DNA of 64,000 nt from Nothobranchius furzeri (lineage: Eukaryota > Chordata > Actinopteri > Cyprinodontiformes > Nothobranchiidae), in NCBI RefSeq assembly GCF_043380555.1, contig NC_091752.1, positions 5,624,875-5,688,874 on the forward strand. Reading direction: 5' to 3'. Position numbers and translations under genes: made by a program. Positions 1 through 12,600 of the stretch are shown here, one piece after another. The notes beneath the pieces are model-generated. The model saw nothing but the letters and a program-made list of their open reading frames with translations. It was not told where the DNA came from and did no database searches. Position 1 is the stretch's first letter. Every line of letters begins with the position of its first letter.

Positions 1-367
1 CTGCTGTGTGTGCTGCTGGCAGTTCTTTCACCTCGGGAGCGGACTGAATAAAAGGTACAACTGGGTTGGCAAAAGGAGCCGGAGAGTGGTTGGAGGATGA
101 AATGGAGGGAAGTGTAGATAAAGACACGGGGGCTGAGGAGATGTTAGAGGTGGGCATTGTTGTCACTGAGACCTTGACGTCTACCCTTTCCTCGTGAGGG
201 CCATGTCCGATGGCTTGGCAGGCTAGATTCACACTTTTATCCAGCTCCTCTTGGCTGAGGAAGGCTGACAGGTCTGGGAATTGAGCATCATTGTGGCCCA
301 CTGCTTCATCTCCTTTGCGAGACCCATAAATCTGAAGACGTGAGGGCGGAGCTTCTGAACGACTCAT
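1..367 (-). CDS. mypn: Myopalladin N-terminal coding exon (partial, runs off the window edge)
   Basis: First coding exon, read on the minus strand from ATG at 367-365 to the window edge (about 122 residues). The start is supported by an in-frame TGA 36 bases upstream and an A-rich Kozak context. Near residue 30 the protein has FPDLSAFLSQEELDKSVNLA, the conserved N-terminal motif of the myopalladin/palladin family; it is closer to myopalladin. The rest is Ser/Thr/Pro-rich and disordered, as expected before the Ig domains, which lie outside the window. Myopalladin tethers nebulin and alpha-actinin at the sarcomeric Z-disc and I-band (family knowledge). Linkage to sirt1 and dnajc12, as in human 10q21, favours mypn over palld. 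No exon end is seen, so the exon continues leftwards. Confidence 0.85.
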   Translation of the reverse strand, partial: MSRSEAPPSRLQIYGSRKGDEAVGHNDAQFPDLSAFLSQEELDKSVNLACQAIGHGPHEERVDVKVSVTTMPTSNISSAPVSLSTLPSISSSNHSPAPFANPVVPFIQSAPEVKELPAAHTA

Positions 368-769
368 TTTGAGATGCCCTTGGATTTGAGCCTTTGCAGC
401 TCACCTTAAAGAGTGAAAAGAAAGGGTGTCTGGTCAGTGACATTTGCAGATAACCTGAGTAAATATGAAATGGATTTTTCAAATCATGATTTGAGCCATT
501 CAAAGAATGAAAGTTTCCCCAACCAGTCTGTCTGAAAAAGTAGCTGGTCCTTTTTTAAATCATGAATTTACGCCATGCAAAGTTCAGCCCCACCCAGACC
601 TGATTAAAAGATCCTAAAAAGCAACACATCACGATCCGTTCTAAAGGAATTCAAGAGAAAAAAGAACCAAGAAAAACATCTAAAGCCCTGCAGATCTAAC
701 TTAGTTAAAGGCATCATTCACTCATTATTTCAATAAATTAGCTGTGGACTCTACAGTAGTATGAGTTAA

Positions 770-1245
770 TGCCTCGTGAGAGGTTTTCTGTGAGAAAAAA
801 ATGGGTGCTATTGTTTCAGTGGGTTAGAAGTCGGAGGAGCAGAGGGCAGAAAACAACAGCATTGTACTCGTTAATATTCATGATATACAAACACCTAGCC
901 TCTGATTGGCTGACAGCAAAGCAACTTTTCGGCTGCCTTTGTTATCAAAACTCAGAATACCATAAAACATATTTTTTGGGGTAAAAAATTCCAACTTGAT
1001 GCTTTATCTCCACAAATAACAAAAACCTGAACATGTTCTGCCATGTTGTGGAGCTGATAACAGTTAGCTTCTACTAGCTGAGATGTGCTCTGCTCTTTCC
1101 TGGCTGCAAAATTAATACAGCATTCCCGTGGGCGGTCCCAAGCCTAGGTGGGTGGGGCCATGCATACTAATTTTCTCAGGGATGTAGAAGAGACCAGGTT
1201 TTTTTCTCACATGAATATTTCCTTTCAGTGGCTAATGAGAAGTTT
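770..1245. repeat. Dispersed repeat family A, copy 1
   Basis: Shares a run of landmarks with copies near 19560-20960, 26550-27005 and 40595-41065: a segment reading CTCTGATTGGCTGACAGCAA, a stretch on cytosine-poor 'tttatctccacaaataacac', a 'gttgtggagctgataa' segment, then 'ctggctgcaaaattaatac'. Family not identified; no coding capacity seen. Ends are approximate. Confidence 0.55.
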
Positions 1246-1447
1246 AAGAAAAGTGTTACATAGTTTCTCAGTGACAAAGACATTTCAGGTCAGAGGTCAT
1301 GATTCAACTATAGAAAAGAGTCAAGGTGGGGTGGTAATGTATTCCTTTAAACATCTACAAACTTTGCAAAGCAAGAATTTGGTCTAGTTCACTAGGCTAT
1401 CATTCCATGTCTTCAAACTAACACTACAACATTACCATTGCAACAGT

Positions 1448-1645
1448 CAGACATGGTGGTGGTGGTGTGATGGTCTGGGGCTGGTTCAGGACCTGGACAA
1501 ACCGCTGTAACTGATGGAACCATGAATTCTGTTCTTTAGCAGAACATCCTGATTGAGAACATCTGACTTGACCTTAAATAGGCCATTTCTGCTGGGAAAA
1601 TCTCCAATGTGGCTGAATGCAAACAGTTCTGCAATGAACTACTTT
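1448..1645 (+). mobile_element. Tc1/mariner-like transposase remnant
   Basis: The segment 'ggtgtgatggtctggggctg' and the following 'aggacctgga ... gatggaaccatgaattctg' match the conserved Tc1 transposase block around the GSVMVWG motif and what follows it. Frame is destroyed and no terminal repeats were found. A related remnant lies at 38400-38680. Confidence 0.6.
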
Positions 1646-3617
1646 ACCTTTAGGTAATGAAATGATTACTACAAAATCACATTTTCTCAGTTTCTTTGCT
1701 GATGAAATATTCACAAAACAAAGAAATCTGCTTTGGACCAAATACTTTTTCACTCTACGTTAAGTGTGAACATTCGTGCGTGCTTTAGACTTTACCATTT
1801 CAGTCCTCAAAGTGAGTTTTAGAAGAATTTCTTTCCTTTTAACCACCTGACTAAGAGTGGGTTACGTCTGATAAATTTATAAATCCTGCAAAACTGACAC
1901 GTTTCAATAAACTCATGAGTAAATAAAAATAAATAACATATGATCTTTGTTCTGAATATAGCAGTCGTCTGGATTTGACATGGTATCGAGTTCATGTCCC
2001 GACACCTGACCTGATGGGATCCAGGCACACTTTTGTACCTCGTGTTTGCCTCAGACTGACACCTGTGTGACGTTTAGACATTGCACAGAGTGAGTCAGTG
2101 AACACAGACTTGAAACAGAGCGCACACATGCTGCTGACACTCAAATCTGCCCAATCAAGAGGCCCGTTGATGCCCTTCTAACAGTCCAGCAGCTGTTGTG
2201 TGCATTAATACTTTGCTAAGAGGCTCCTAGCCCACAGCGTCACATCTAATAATAGAGATGGGTCGGTTTACATGAAGGAAATCAACACACACCTACAAAA
2301 AAGCAGTGCATCCCACCCTGTGGGCCCAGTTTTGATTAGTCACATTAACATGCAGCAATAGAATTATGATTAGAAAACAGGACGGAGCTGAGAGAGAAAA
2401 CACACAGTAGGTTCAAATACTTTACCTGAACACATTAGTGATACACAAATATCTATATGAGGTTATCTGATGCTTACTCAGAACTGCAAAATTAATTCAC
2501 AAGGACATTTTGTTTTACCTTCAGAAAAAGCTCACCCAGCCCCAGTGAAGGACTGGAGTCCACCTGCGCTGAAAGGGGAAGGATTCCAGTTTTCCAGCTG
2601 CTGCCACAGAGAAATCCAGCACACGGGCAGCTGCTCGGGCCTCCCAGCTTTTCTCACACGGTTACCTTGAAGTTTTCCGGAGAATGTGTGGCCGAGTAGC
2701 TACGGTAACCCGTCACCAGTAAAAGTAACAACATTTGTCAGCAGAGAGGCTGCAGGTTATTTTGGGTCGGCCTGACCTATGTGCCTGGGTGGCGTCCTTC
2801 CTCATTGGCCAGAGGAATCGTGCTGTAAAGGGACCCTTTAGTACCAAACCCTCACTGAACCTTACACACCAGTAGTGCTCCATGCTACGACATTGTTTTT
2901 ATCTCCCAGCTCTCAATGTTTGTTGTCTTTTGACATTTTCAGAAACTCCTCATTAGGTATAGCTGTTGGAGTTCATCCTATCCAAGATGGCTGCCACAGC
3001 CAATCAGCATTTACAAACACAAACAGTGATGCGACCCAGTCCGTTTCACAGAAACTAAGACAGAGTTTGGTGTGTTAGTATCAAGGGGCAGCCTTTGTCT
3101 GAATTTTCTGAAGCCAACCCAGAAGTGACAAAGATTGCAGTTCCACCCTCATCCTCTAGGGGCCGACACCAGATAGGACCAAGTTCCCATCACTGCTTCC
3201 ATGTGCTGGGGCAGCAGAGCTGCAGGGCTGCCTAGCTTCACCTGGCTGCCATGCGAGGCTATAGTCGTCCTGGCTGCTTATGGAGCTCTCTGAGGAAGAC
3301 CACAGCTCATGAGTTGATGGATGCTTCAAGTTAGAGTCGCTCGGCTGCGTTTTTCTGGCTAAAAGCACCCACAAATGTCCATTAGCTTCGGTTAGCTTTT
3401 AGCTGGGAACAATGGTGATGTCAGATCCTCATAGTTCTGCCCTCAGCTCCACCTCTTTGCTCATTTTTGGATTGTCTGGGAGTGACAAGATGTGTGACAC
3501 GGCCAAGATGGTGCAATCAGAACTAGCCGTTTGGCTTCAAATAAGCCCCACAGAAAAATATAGGTGAGGTTTGTCCAATATTTCTACAAGTACCCAAGTT
3601 ATTTAAGGGCTCTTTAA

Positions 3618-4006
3618 GGGCAAGTCACCCCCTGCCAGAGTCTTACTCCACTCCCACTTCCTGTTTGGAAGATGCAAAAAACGCTGTTGCCCGGCAGACC
3701 GAGAGGGCGGAGCCGCTAACAAATACACACACACACAAAAGACTCACAACGACCCTGTGGCATCATAATGTACCAGCTAATGTCATAGTGTACCTCTTAG
3801 CCAATAGCGATGGCAGATTAAAATTCAAATGCAGTGCAGAGTTTTTACCTGAAGACGGCCCAACACTGTTTTAGGCAGATTATCTCAATTTTAACTAAAG
3901 ATGCACTAAAGTGCCAAATTATTGACTACACGTGTCTACTACACGATTAAACACACATTTATTTAGTTTATCAGCAAAACATGTTGATTTGGGTGTGACT
4001 TGCTCT
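3618..4006 (+). mobile_element. 390-bp TTAA-flanked MITE (family M1), copy 1
   Basis: Starts GGGCAAGTCACCCCC and ends GTGTGACTTGCTCT, imperfect inverted termini, with TTAA on both sides (3614-3617, 4007-4010). The interior shares the NNN-CTCCACTCCCACTTCC block, a CA-rich stretch and 'ttagccaatagcgatggcag' with the other five copies. TTAA target sites are typical of piggyBac and Kolobok elements (established); the superfamily assignment here is tentative. No transposase, so non-autonomous. Confidence 0.8.
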
Positions 4007-4273
4007 TTAAATCTTGTTGAAAAGAACAAAGTATCATGATTATTGTAGAAAGAAAAACAAACTCTGAGATCCAAACTATTAAAAGTAAAACAAAATCATC
4101 CCATCCCCCAGATCAGTTGGACTGATTTGTTTTTTTCCCGAAAACTTAAATTGAGTCTATTATCAGCAGCAAGATTTGGGTCGATCACTCTTGTTTTAGT
4201 TACTCCTGTTGTGTTTAGTCACATTTTATAACTGGTATAATCACAAGTCTGCTTTTTAGTTCAACTTATTTAA

Positions 4274-4663
4274 AGAGCAAGTCACCCCCTGCCAGAGTAT
4301 TACTCCACTCCCACTTCCAGTTTGAAAAATACAACAAATGCTGTTGCCTAGCAGACCGAGAGGGCGGAGCCGCTAACAAATACACACACACACAGGCTCA
4401 CAATGACATTGTGACATCATATGGTACCAGCTAACATTCTAGGGTACCTCTTAGCCAATAGCGATGGCAGATTTAAATTCAACTGCAGTGCAGAGTTTTT
4501 ACCTGACAACGGCACAACACTGCCAGTTTTAGACAGAAAATTTAAATTTTAACTAAAATGCACTAAAGTACTAAACTATTTACTGCACATGTCTGCAGCA
4601 TGACTAGACACACATTTATATAGTTTATCAGAAAAAAAAGTTGATTTGGGGGTGACTTGCTCT
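4274..4663 (+). mobile_element. 390-bp TTAA-flanked MITE (family M1), copy 2
   Basis: Left end AGAGCAAGTCACCCCC, right end GGGGGTGACTTGCTCT, a perfect 16-bp terminal inverted repeat, flanked by TTAA at 4270-4273 and 4664-4667. Same orientation as copy 1, 267 bp downstream of it. Best-preserved termini in the window. Confidence 0.87.
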
Positions 4664-4914
4664 TTAAGGTGTGCTTTTTTACTACAAATTTAAAATAAAA
4701 GAGCCTGTATTAGTAAAACTGCCTGTGCGGTTAGGACAAAATTCTCCCATTCTCTTGTTTTTGCAGATCTCATAAAATCATTGTTGAGGGTCAAAAAATC
4801 CTGCAGACCACACTTTGCTCTGCTCTAGTTCAGGATGCTTAAGAGTTATTGAAGGTAAACATTTCATTAACCACTTTTAACTTTATTTTTGGAGTCACCC
4901 AAAATCAAGATGGC

Positions 4915-5740
4915 CACCACAGCCTGCTGGACCTGCTGGGGGTGTAGGGACTAAGAAGATCACCAATGTAAGATGGTGCTTGTCCATGTAAGGCCCTATA
5001 GACCAGAACCAGGATCTTGAAATGAACCCTGAAGTTGACTGGCAGCCAGTGAAGCTGGAGGAGAAGCGGGGTGATGTGGGTGTGTTTGGAGGACTTGGTC
5101 AGAAGCCGAGCACAGGCGTTCTGAACCACCTGTAGACGGTTCAGGGAGGTTCTGCTCAGACACGTGAAGAGAGAGTTAAAGTTAAAGTTAAAAGTTAAAG
5201 TCCCATTAGTTGTCACACACACTGATGTGTGTGCGAAATTTGTTCTCCGCATCTGACCCATCCCTTGGGGGAGCGGTGAGCTGCAGACACAGCCGTGCTT
5301 GGGAACCATTTGGTGGTTTAACCCCCCAATCCAACCCCTTAATGCTGAGTGCCAAGCAGGGAGGCATTGGGTCCCATTTATTTCAAAGTCTTTGGTATGA
5401 CCCGACCAGGAATCGAACCCTGATCTCCCAGTCTCAGGGCGGACACTCTACCACTAGGCCACTGAGCTGAGTTGCAGTAGTCTAAGCGTGAGGAGATGAA
5501 GGTGTGGAGAACTGTCTCAAGTTCAGAGCGGGACAGAATGGGACTCAGCTTAGCAACGTTCCTGAGATGGAAGAAGGAAGAGCCAACAAGAGAACCACAT
5601 CATAAATAAAGTTATGTAAGCTAAAGCGCAGCATAAACAACCTGGATTTAGTTAAACACATCATGAAGTCATTGCAATATTGTTTCTGCCTTGTGTCATT
5701 TTAGGATGGAAGAAGGTCGAGCGAACAAGAGAACTGACAT
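4915..5740 (-). mobile_element. Non-LTR retrotransposon fragment (reverse transcriptase C-terminal region), split by a SINE
   Basis: On the minus strand the frame reads LNRLQVVQNACARLL, then HITPLLLQLHWLPV and ILVLVYRALHGQAPSYI, the region just downstream of the reverse transcriptase core in L2/CR1-group LINEs. The same sequence recurs at 63660-64000 without the interruption. A tRNA-derived SINE occupies 5167-5472; LINE sequence resumes at about 5473 (GCAGTAGTCTAAGCGTGAGG). The far limit near 5740 is approximate. Degenerate, not functional. Confidence 0.8.
5167..5472 (-). mobile_element. tRNA-derived SINE inserted in the LINE fragment
   Basis: Minus-strand head carries a Pol III A box (TGGCCTAGTGGTAGAGTG, complement of 5446-5463) and B box (GGTTCGATTCC, complement of 5409-5419), followed by a unique body and a (TTTAAC)n-like 3' tail at 5168-5195. 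Flanked by GAGTT on both sides, a plausible short target duplication. The same family, itself interrupted, is at 42921-43835. Confidence 0.8.
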
Positions 5741-6257
5741 GAGAATCCAGGGTGAGAGCTGGAAATCAAGACAAACCGTAACAGTAGCAAAAGACCTGGA
5801 TCTGCAGGTCGGTCTAGCCATGGTTTATTGTAGCCTTAGCAGGTCTACAACTGGCCCGGCCAGTCACAGCGCTCTACAGTGGGGCAGTAGAGGGAGGTGG
5901 AGTGTACAGTCGGTAAAGACGGCTCTCCCTTGCCCTGCCTCCAACATGCCTCCATCTAAAAGGCTAGATTATCCAGAATTATCTCTGTAGTTATGCTGCT
6001 ATAGGCTTAGACTGCTGGAGGATACACTGACCACTTTCCACACTCGACAACTTTCTTCTACAATCTGCTCTTTAACTGTATTATTTCCTGCTATTTCAGC
6101 TGTTAGCTTTATTTTCTCTGTAAGTGTTTTTCTCCCCAGAAGAAGCTACAACGATGTTCTGCTGAGCTGTGGTGGCCTCATGGAGGGGGCCATCGTCTTG
6201 AACACTGCTGCTAACCACTTAAACATTCTCCCTCTCCTGATAATATCATTTTACTGT

Positions 6258-6592
6258 CTTTGGGGCGACGGTGGCACAGGAGTTAAGTGCTCACCCCGTA
6301 ATCGGAAGGTTGCAGGTTCGAGCCCCGCTCAGTCTGTCGCTGTCGTTGTGTCCTTGGGCAAGACACTTAACCCACCTTGCCTGCTGGTGGTGGTCGGAGG
6401 GACCGGTGGCGCCAGTGCTCGGCAGCCTCGCCTCTGTCAGTGCGCCCCAGGGCAGCTGTGGCTACATCGTAGCTCATCCCCACCAGTGTGTGAATGTGTG
6501 TGTGAATGGGTGATTGTGTTGTAAAGCGCCTTGGGGGGTCCCAGGACTCTAGAAGGCACTATATCAAATACAGGCCATTTACCATTTGACAT
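6258..6592 (+). mobile_element. tRNA-derived SINE (second family)
   Basis: Begins GGGGCGACGGTGGCACAGGA; B-box-like GGTTCGAGCCC lies near 6315. The body includes CTTGGGCAAGACACTTAACC and 'ctctgtcagtgcgccccagg', and the end has the 'gcgccttgggg ... aaggcactatat' tail. Shared with 29048-29345 and, as a 3' fragment, 43952-44118. A family widespread in percomorph fish (knowledge). Confidence 0.8.
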
Positions 6593-7597
6593 TGGATGTG
6601 CTACTACTAGTTTACCCGTTTAATTATAGATCCACTAGGATACATACAATAAAGTTTATCTCTCACCAAATAGAATATTTACTAAGAAATCACATTGTAA
6701 CTGTGAGCCTAGCGCCCCACGACTTATTTTAGGTATGGAGAGTGATCACGCTAGATCAAACAATGGGCTGAGACAATGTCTTCCTCCAAACTTGATAGTT
6801 TATTTATGAAACACGTTCTTCTATATAAAAAAGGGAACAAGACAGTTAAAAACCCCAGAGGGGACTAATGACACCGTCTGCTGGAGGAGGGAGGCAAAAC
6901 AACCAGGGCTACATGCATTTACTTAATACACACGGCAATCATCAAGCAAACAAGAATAAAAACATGCACTATTATCCACACCAACCGGTAATACGGCTGA
7001 TCCCTCTCATGTATGCGGCCCTCCAAAGACAACCTTCTAGTCGTCACAGACCCCCTTTCTAAAAGTGACTCACAATTAGGAGTTTCATAAAAGGAAAAAT
7101 AAGCATAACAAAATAACCAACTGAACAAAAACAGCAGTGCCAGCGCTTTCTGTTCAAAGGAAGGAAATAATTATCAAACTGCCGATTTCCTTCCTTTTCA
7201 ATTAATCAGCACCTGCTTACCTGTTATGTCTCATGGGAAGGGCTCGCAGACAACGGGTAATCGGCACATCCACCACTGATCCTACAGCGCATTTACACAC
7301 ACACATACACACACGCACGCACACGCAGCATAGGCCCCAGCCTTTCCAAACAACTGTATAAAAATTAAAAGGATCCCTTACCCATGAAAATACTCCTCCA
7401 TGCACCCAGTGTACAGCTCAGACACCCTGCCCCACCTGTCTGTCAGGACGCCAGGTAAACGCTGTCGCACAGCTGGACACAATCGGGGCTTTTAAAGAGC
7501 CGGCATAATAACGCAGGGAGGAGGAGCGCAGCACCGGCAGCGCACAGCACTCAGAGAACAAACGGCCATCCGTCACATAACCATAGAAACACTACTT

Positions 7598-7599
<2 letters not shown>

Positions 7600-7637
<38 letters not shown>

Positions 7638-7660
7638 CGTGCGTGTGTGTGTGTGTGTGC
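7600..7660. repeat. (TG)n microsatellite
   Basis: About 60 bp of TG dinucleotides interrupted by a few CG steps (GTGCGTGCGTGCG). Seen directly. Confidence 0.95.
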
Positions 7661-7675
7661 GCTCTGTCTTCTCCA

Positions 7676-7975
7676 TCCCCAGTGAGTCGTGGAGGATGGC
7701 TGCTTATACTGAGCCAGGATCCTCTGGAGGTTTCTTCCTGTTAAAAGGGAGTTTTCCTCTCCACTGTCGCTAAATGCTTGCTTAGTATGAGGATTGCTGT
7801 AAAGTCACTGACACTAGTCAGTGACTCGATGCAACCTGCTGGGTTCCTTATATAGGACACTTTTTTCTGATTGGCTTAATGAACTGACCTGTGTTTGAAT
7901 GTTTATTATGTGAAGTGCCTTGAGACGACTCTTGTCGTGACTTGGCGCTATATAAATAAACTTGAACTTGAATTA
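7676..7975 (+). repeat. Retroelement 3' region with 'gcgctatataaataaa' tail
   Basis: Contains 'ggaggtttcttcctgttaaa' and ends 'cttggcgctatataaataaa' then 'cttgaacttgaa', a 3' end shared by several fish non-LTR elements and SINEs. A short related piece in the other orientation is at 28550-28615. Family not identified. Confidence 0.55.
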
Positions 7976-9636
7976 TATTTGTGGAGAAACACCGAGCGGG
8001 CCCCAGAGCTGTGACTGAGAAAAAAACAGAAAAAGATGGCGGATCAGGAAGAGCTAGTTTGAAGTGGGCCGACAGAGGTACTCAAGTCCTGCATTTTGAG
8101 GATGTACTTGCTTTTTCTTCTTTGACGGTGTACGGCGGACTGCCCCGTTGACTGATTTCCATAGCGATGAACTCATCACATTGTTGATTGGTCCTTGTGT
8201 CCTAGCACGCAGAGACAGTTTAAAAGACAACCGCAGATTTCGCCCCACGACAGAGCTCTTTCTGTGGGCCACGCTTCATATTTGCACTAATAGGCTGAAG
8301 TTTTCACACTTAACATTCAAACACTTTTCATTACGCGTTTAGGACTGCCCAGCACATGACGATGATTTATATGTGAATAGACAGCACACATACCTGGCCG
8401 TTAACGTTTTTCACAAATATGGTTTGCATCAAGTTGATTTTATTCACAGTTGATTCAAGCAGAACTGTTATGTTGCATTATACAAAATTAGTAACGTAGT
8501 CCATCCAGTGTTTAGTGTCTGCAGCCATTTTGCTCTTCTTCTACATCCATATAAGGTATGTTTCAGACAGCATCCACATATTTTTACTTTAAATCGGTCT
8601 GATCTGGATTCCATCACCGCTCATTTTCAAACAAATTAAAAAAAAAATGTAATTCCAACAGAAACACAAAGAAAGGCTGGGCTTTGATTACACTTAAAAC
8701 AGTGCAAGAGCTTGTATCCAATGAGTCTTTAGCAAAAAAATGCACCTGCGATAAAAGCTAGTGTGCACAGGCTGCCATGCAGGGGAAAACACTATTTACA
8801 TTCTCACCAGGCTGTACATGTTAGCTCCACTTAATGCACTACCGCACCCCAAATAATATTTGCATATCATTAGTTTCATTCGTCTAGCAAAGACTGACAG
8901 GGCGGAACAAAAGAAAAGCTTCAAATATTTTTGTAATGGTCAACGATGAGCACTGCTTCTGCCTGTCCAAGACGTTATTCTTGGTGTTTGAAACGTTTTC
9001 TTTTAACGCAACGACCAAAATAAAGAGAAGAAGACGAAAGAAAAGTGAGTTTCTGGCACTTTCTGTCATTCTGAGGCTTAATAAAAGGAAAGGTGATATA
9101 ATTTTTAAGGCGAAACTTGAGCCGTGGAAACGGACTAAAGGATGAAAGGGTGGTTCACAAAACTAACGATTTCAGCTTGAAGCAAATGCAATTCTCTTTG
9201 GTCTACCTGGGAAATGCAGTTTGGTGTTCCAGAGCAGTAAAGGCATCACGGAGGAAACAATCACACCAAAAGACTTTGTTTCCCTCTTCTTATCAGACGT
9301 CTGCGTTAAGCATACTGAGCCGTTTGTGGACTTCAGTATTATTAGCAGCGTCTCCAATCAAAAACAACTCAGGACTCCAGGTTAAAGGTCAGAAACCACA
9401 CAAGCATCATCCATCTTCCCCTTTTCAGGCTGTTCAGTCCATCTCCGCCAGCTGAGGGTCCTTATTCCAGAAGAAAGCACCTATAAATAATGGAGGTCTC
9501 TGTTCGTGTGTTCTCCGTGGAGCACACACGAACATCGCGCTTTCCTTTTTCTTCACAGTGTTTTGTGGCCTTGAGTCGCGACGGAGACATCTCGTAATGA
9601 AGAGGCACGGTTCAGCAGCAGGTCAGTCGACCGCCA

Positions 9637-12600
9637 TCAGGAGTCTTCACTGGCCCGTTTGCGAGACTGGTCGCCCCTAAAATCAAAACAAGCATCTATG
9701 TTAGAGACTCCAACCTGCAGCTGTGTGAAGAGGCGTGTGCAACAAAACTGACCGAGAAAATCCGGTCATGGAGAGCGCCATTTGAAGCTTCCGGTCATGA
9801 TCGGCATAATCCGGAAGTCGGGACTCCACGGTAGGAGGGTTGATTTGTGGAATGAAGCCGGAGAAGAGCTCTGGAGCGAGCTGAGCCCACTCTGAAAAGG
9901 ACCGCCACTCATTAGTGAACTAAAGGGACATTAAATAAGACACGTTGGCGATTGTGCGACGTGTTTGGGAGGCATTCGTCACCTGGCCGGAGGCTGTAGA
10001 GACCTTTGACCACGCTGGCCATGGTTGAGGGCTGAACTTGGAAGGGCATGGAATGAGCTTTGATCAACAGAGCTGAGAGAGAAAAGCACAGGTAAGGAAT
10101 CAGTCGTGAAGGATAACAATGCTTTTTGTTGGACTTCATCAGCCTCTCATCACGGTGGAGGAGTTTTACTCCACTTTTCTTCCAGATGTCGTTTCGTTCT
10201 TTAAAGTTTGCAGACATTTATTTCTGCTCAGCTCCTTTAGAGTCTAAAGCATCTCTCGGTGGTTCAGGTCAGGACTTTGGGCCCTTGCTGCTGTCTCAAG
10301 CCGGGCGGACACTGTGTGACTTTTTCACTCGTAGCACTCGGCTTCAGCTCAAACTGTACGACTTCCTCGCAGGGCAGATCTCACGAGCCATGCGCTCACA
10401 CTGTACGTCTGGTAGCAACACGTCGGCCCTAAAAATATGCTAAAAATAGCAGTTTTTACTCAACACGTCAGACTTTTTTGTCTTGTTTTGCCTGTTGTCC
10501 TTCGGGAGTGCTGCAGGAGGACACACAGGGATTTATGGGGGTTGGATGAGGAAAACCAAATAAAGAAAGTAAATCTGTGTTTTGTGATCAGTTTAATTTG
10601 ACATGAACACGACAAACACGCTTTCTTGACAATCTTTGTGAGTAAAAAAAACGTGTAGAAACAAAAACGAACAGCGTGTGTTATTAGGAAATAGCGGGCG
10701 AGCGGTGTTGATGCAGGATTGCGCATGCACCGTGAGCGGTTCTGGTACTTTTTGGGTCGCAGCTGCTCGCAGCGCCGCTTCAACAGTGCGATACCCTCAC
10801 GAGGGACGAGCGAAATATTAAACACTCCAGAAGTCCGCGCGAGCTCACGATTGCTGATCGGCAGCTGGTCACGTGGTGTTAATCGCCTCTCGTAACCCCC
10901 TGTACACTACACGACGCTCGGCGCAAAACTCAACCCGATCTCGTGGATTCTCGCACGAGTGGAAAATCGGCTCAAAAAAGTGAAAAAGTTGCACAGTGTA
11001 CGCCCGACTTAAGACAGCATTCCTGCTTTCAACAGTTCACTCTCTTGATGAAAGACAAAGTATTGATGTTGCAGTTTCCCGAAAAGAACTTAAGCTGTTA
11101 TAAATAATTTCACTTTTATATTTATTCTAAACATTTTGACGTTACCTAAGAACATTAACTGCAAGTAAAGTTTTATAAATGTCATTGACACTATACCCGC
11201 TTACACAAAAGGAAAAACTAAGTTTTCCCACTTTGTTACGTCACTGTGCTGAAAATGAACGTACGGAACCGGGATTTTAGGCCCGTCGTTGCACGTCTAC
11301 TTTGGTCTGCTCACGAGAGACGGATCCAGAAATCCCGTGGTCCAGTCAGGAACCAACTTAAACCATGATACCGGAGTCTTTCATTAACCAGACTGTTGTG
11401 ACCTTTAAAGACCCAAGTTCACTGAGAAACCATTTTTACTTATTATTTTGATCGGTCACTCTGAGTTTTTCATGCAGGCTGAACATGAAGATAGTCTCCT
11501 ACACCTATCTACTGCATCAGCTTCTGATAGAAAACAGACGGTGAAACTCTAGGATTAGAAAATCCTGACAGATCTACGTCACACTGTCACTTAACTAATT
11601 CACTGCTGTCATTTGCATTTTTCTACTGTGTGGGCGTCGGACGAGCCCCCGCACCGTGAGAACAAACATGTCAGCTCTAAAGCCGATCTTCATCCGCATA
11701 CGTTATACGTCATGTGATCAGGAAGCAGAACATCCATGTGTTAGGAGATCGTTTTGGGCTGCTGTTGTAAAAAAAGTGAGGCGCGAACCGGAAAAGCGTC
11801 TGCTGATCACAATTCAACAACGGATTACGAAAGAACGGAAAACGCTCGAAACGCGCGGATTCTTCCTGATGTGAGAGGTGAGTCTCCGCTTTGTTTTGGT
11901 TGTTTTGGCGTCAACATCATCCTAGCGCGCAACGTTCTGTGACTCTTACCCCCAAATTCCACTACCTCCGCTCCGCTCCGGCACGAACTCCGCAGCAAAA
12001 TCAGTCCCGTTGTAGTCAATCAGAGCAATTCCACTACTGCGGCCGTGCTGCGGCAGTGCAGCGCAGGGCGCCGCCCTCTGTTCCGGCGTCGGGCAAAAAT
12101 AGAATCGATTCCTATTTTTGCCGGACGCCGGAGCACCTCCGCAGTCAATGGACAGGAATCACAACCGCCCAACAGGAAAGGGAGCAAGCACAGCTTCCGT
12201 TATTTCACAATAAATCGATAAACAAAAAGCATTTTTTGTTTCATATGCACAGGTTTAACAACTTTTAACAACTATCAATGGCGGCTGAACTTTAAATGCA
12301 CAAAAGTAAGCCATAAATACAGTTTCCACTTAGGGCTGTAGCGACGCCTCGACGAAGTCGACGGCTCGATTCTAAAAATTTGTCGACGTCAGATCCGGTA
12401 GTCGACGCACCGCGCCCACTTGTTGCATCCGCAGGAGTTTGTAAATGGAAAAGGAATCTGCATGTTTTTCCTCTAGTTCGCCCTCTTCTCCGCCTTCACT
12501 AACATCTCCACCAAAAACCGAAGACCCGGAACAACGTCCGTCCACTACTAGATTATTTTCCTGTTTTGCCCGCCTTCATCTCTCGGCAACGGACAACAAC

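Larger units (their letters stand above)
368..9636. other. Intergenic region between mypn and cacul1
   Basis: No host gene could be read here. It holds the repeats listed separately: a family-A repeat, a Tc1-like remnant, two copies of the 390-bp TTAA element, a LINE fragment with an inserted SINE, a second SINE, a TG microsatellite and a retroelement tail. I could not assign 1250-1447, 1650-3617, 5740-6257, 6592-7598 or 7980-9636. The last stretch probably includes cacul1 3' UTR. Open frames here are short and show no recognisable domain. Confidence 0.6.

Noticed and set aside
1819..3374. Several 60-70-codon frames as small genes
   Set aside because: No homology, no splice support and no conserved motif; expected by chance.
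5691..5990. 99-codon frame as a gene
   Set aside because: Begins in LINE-derived sequence and shows no recognisable domain.
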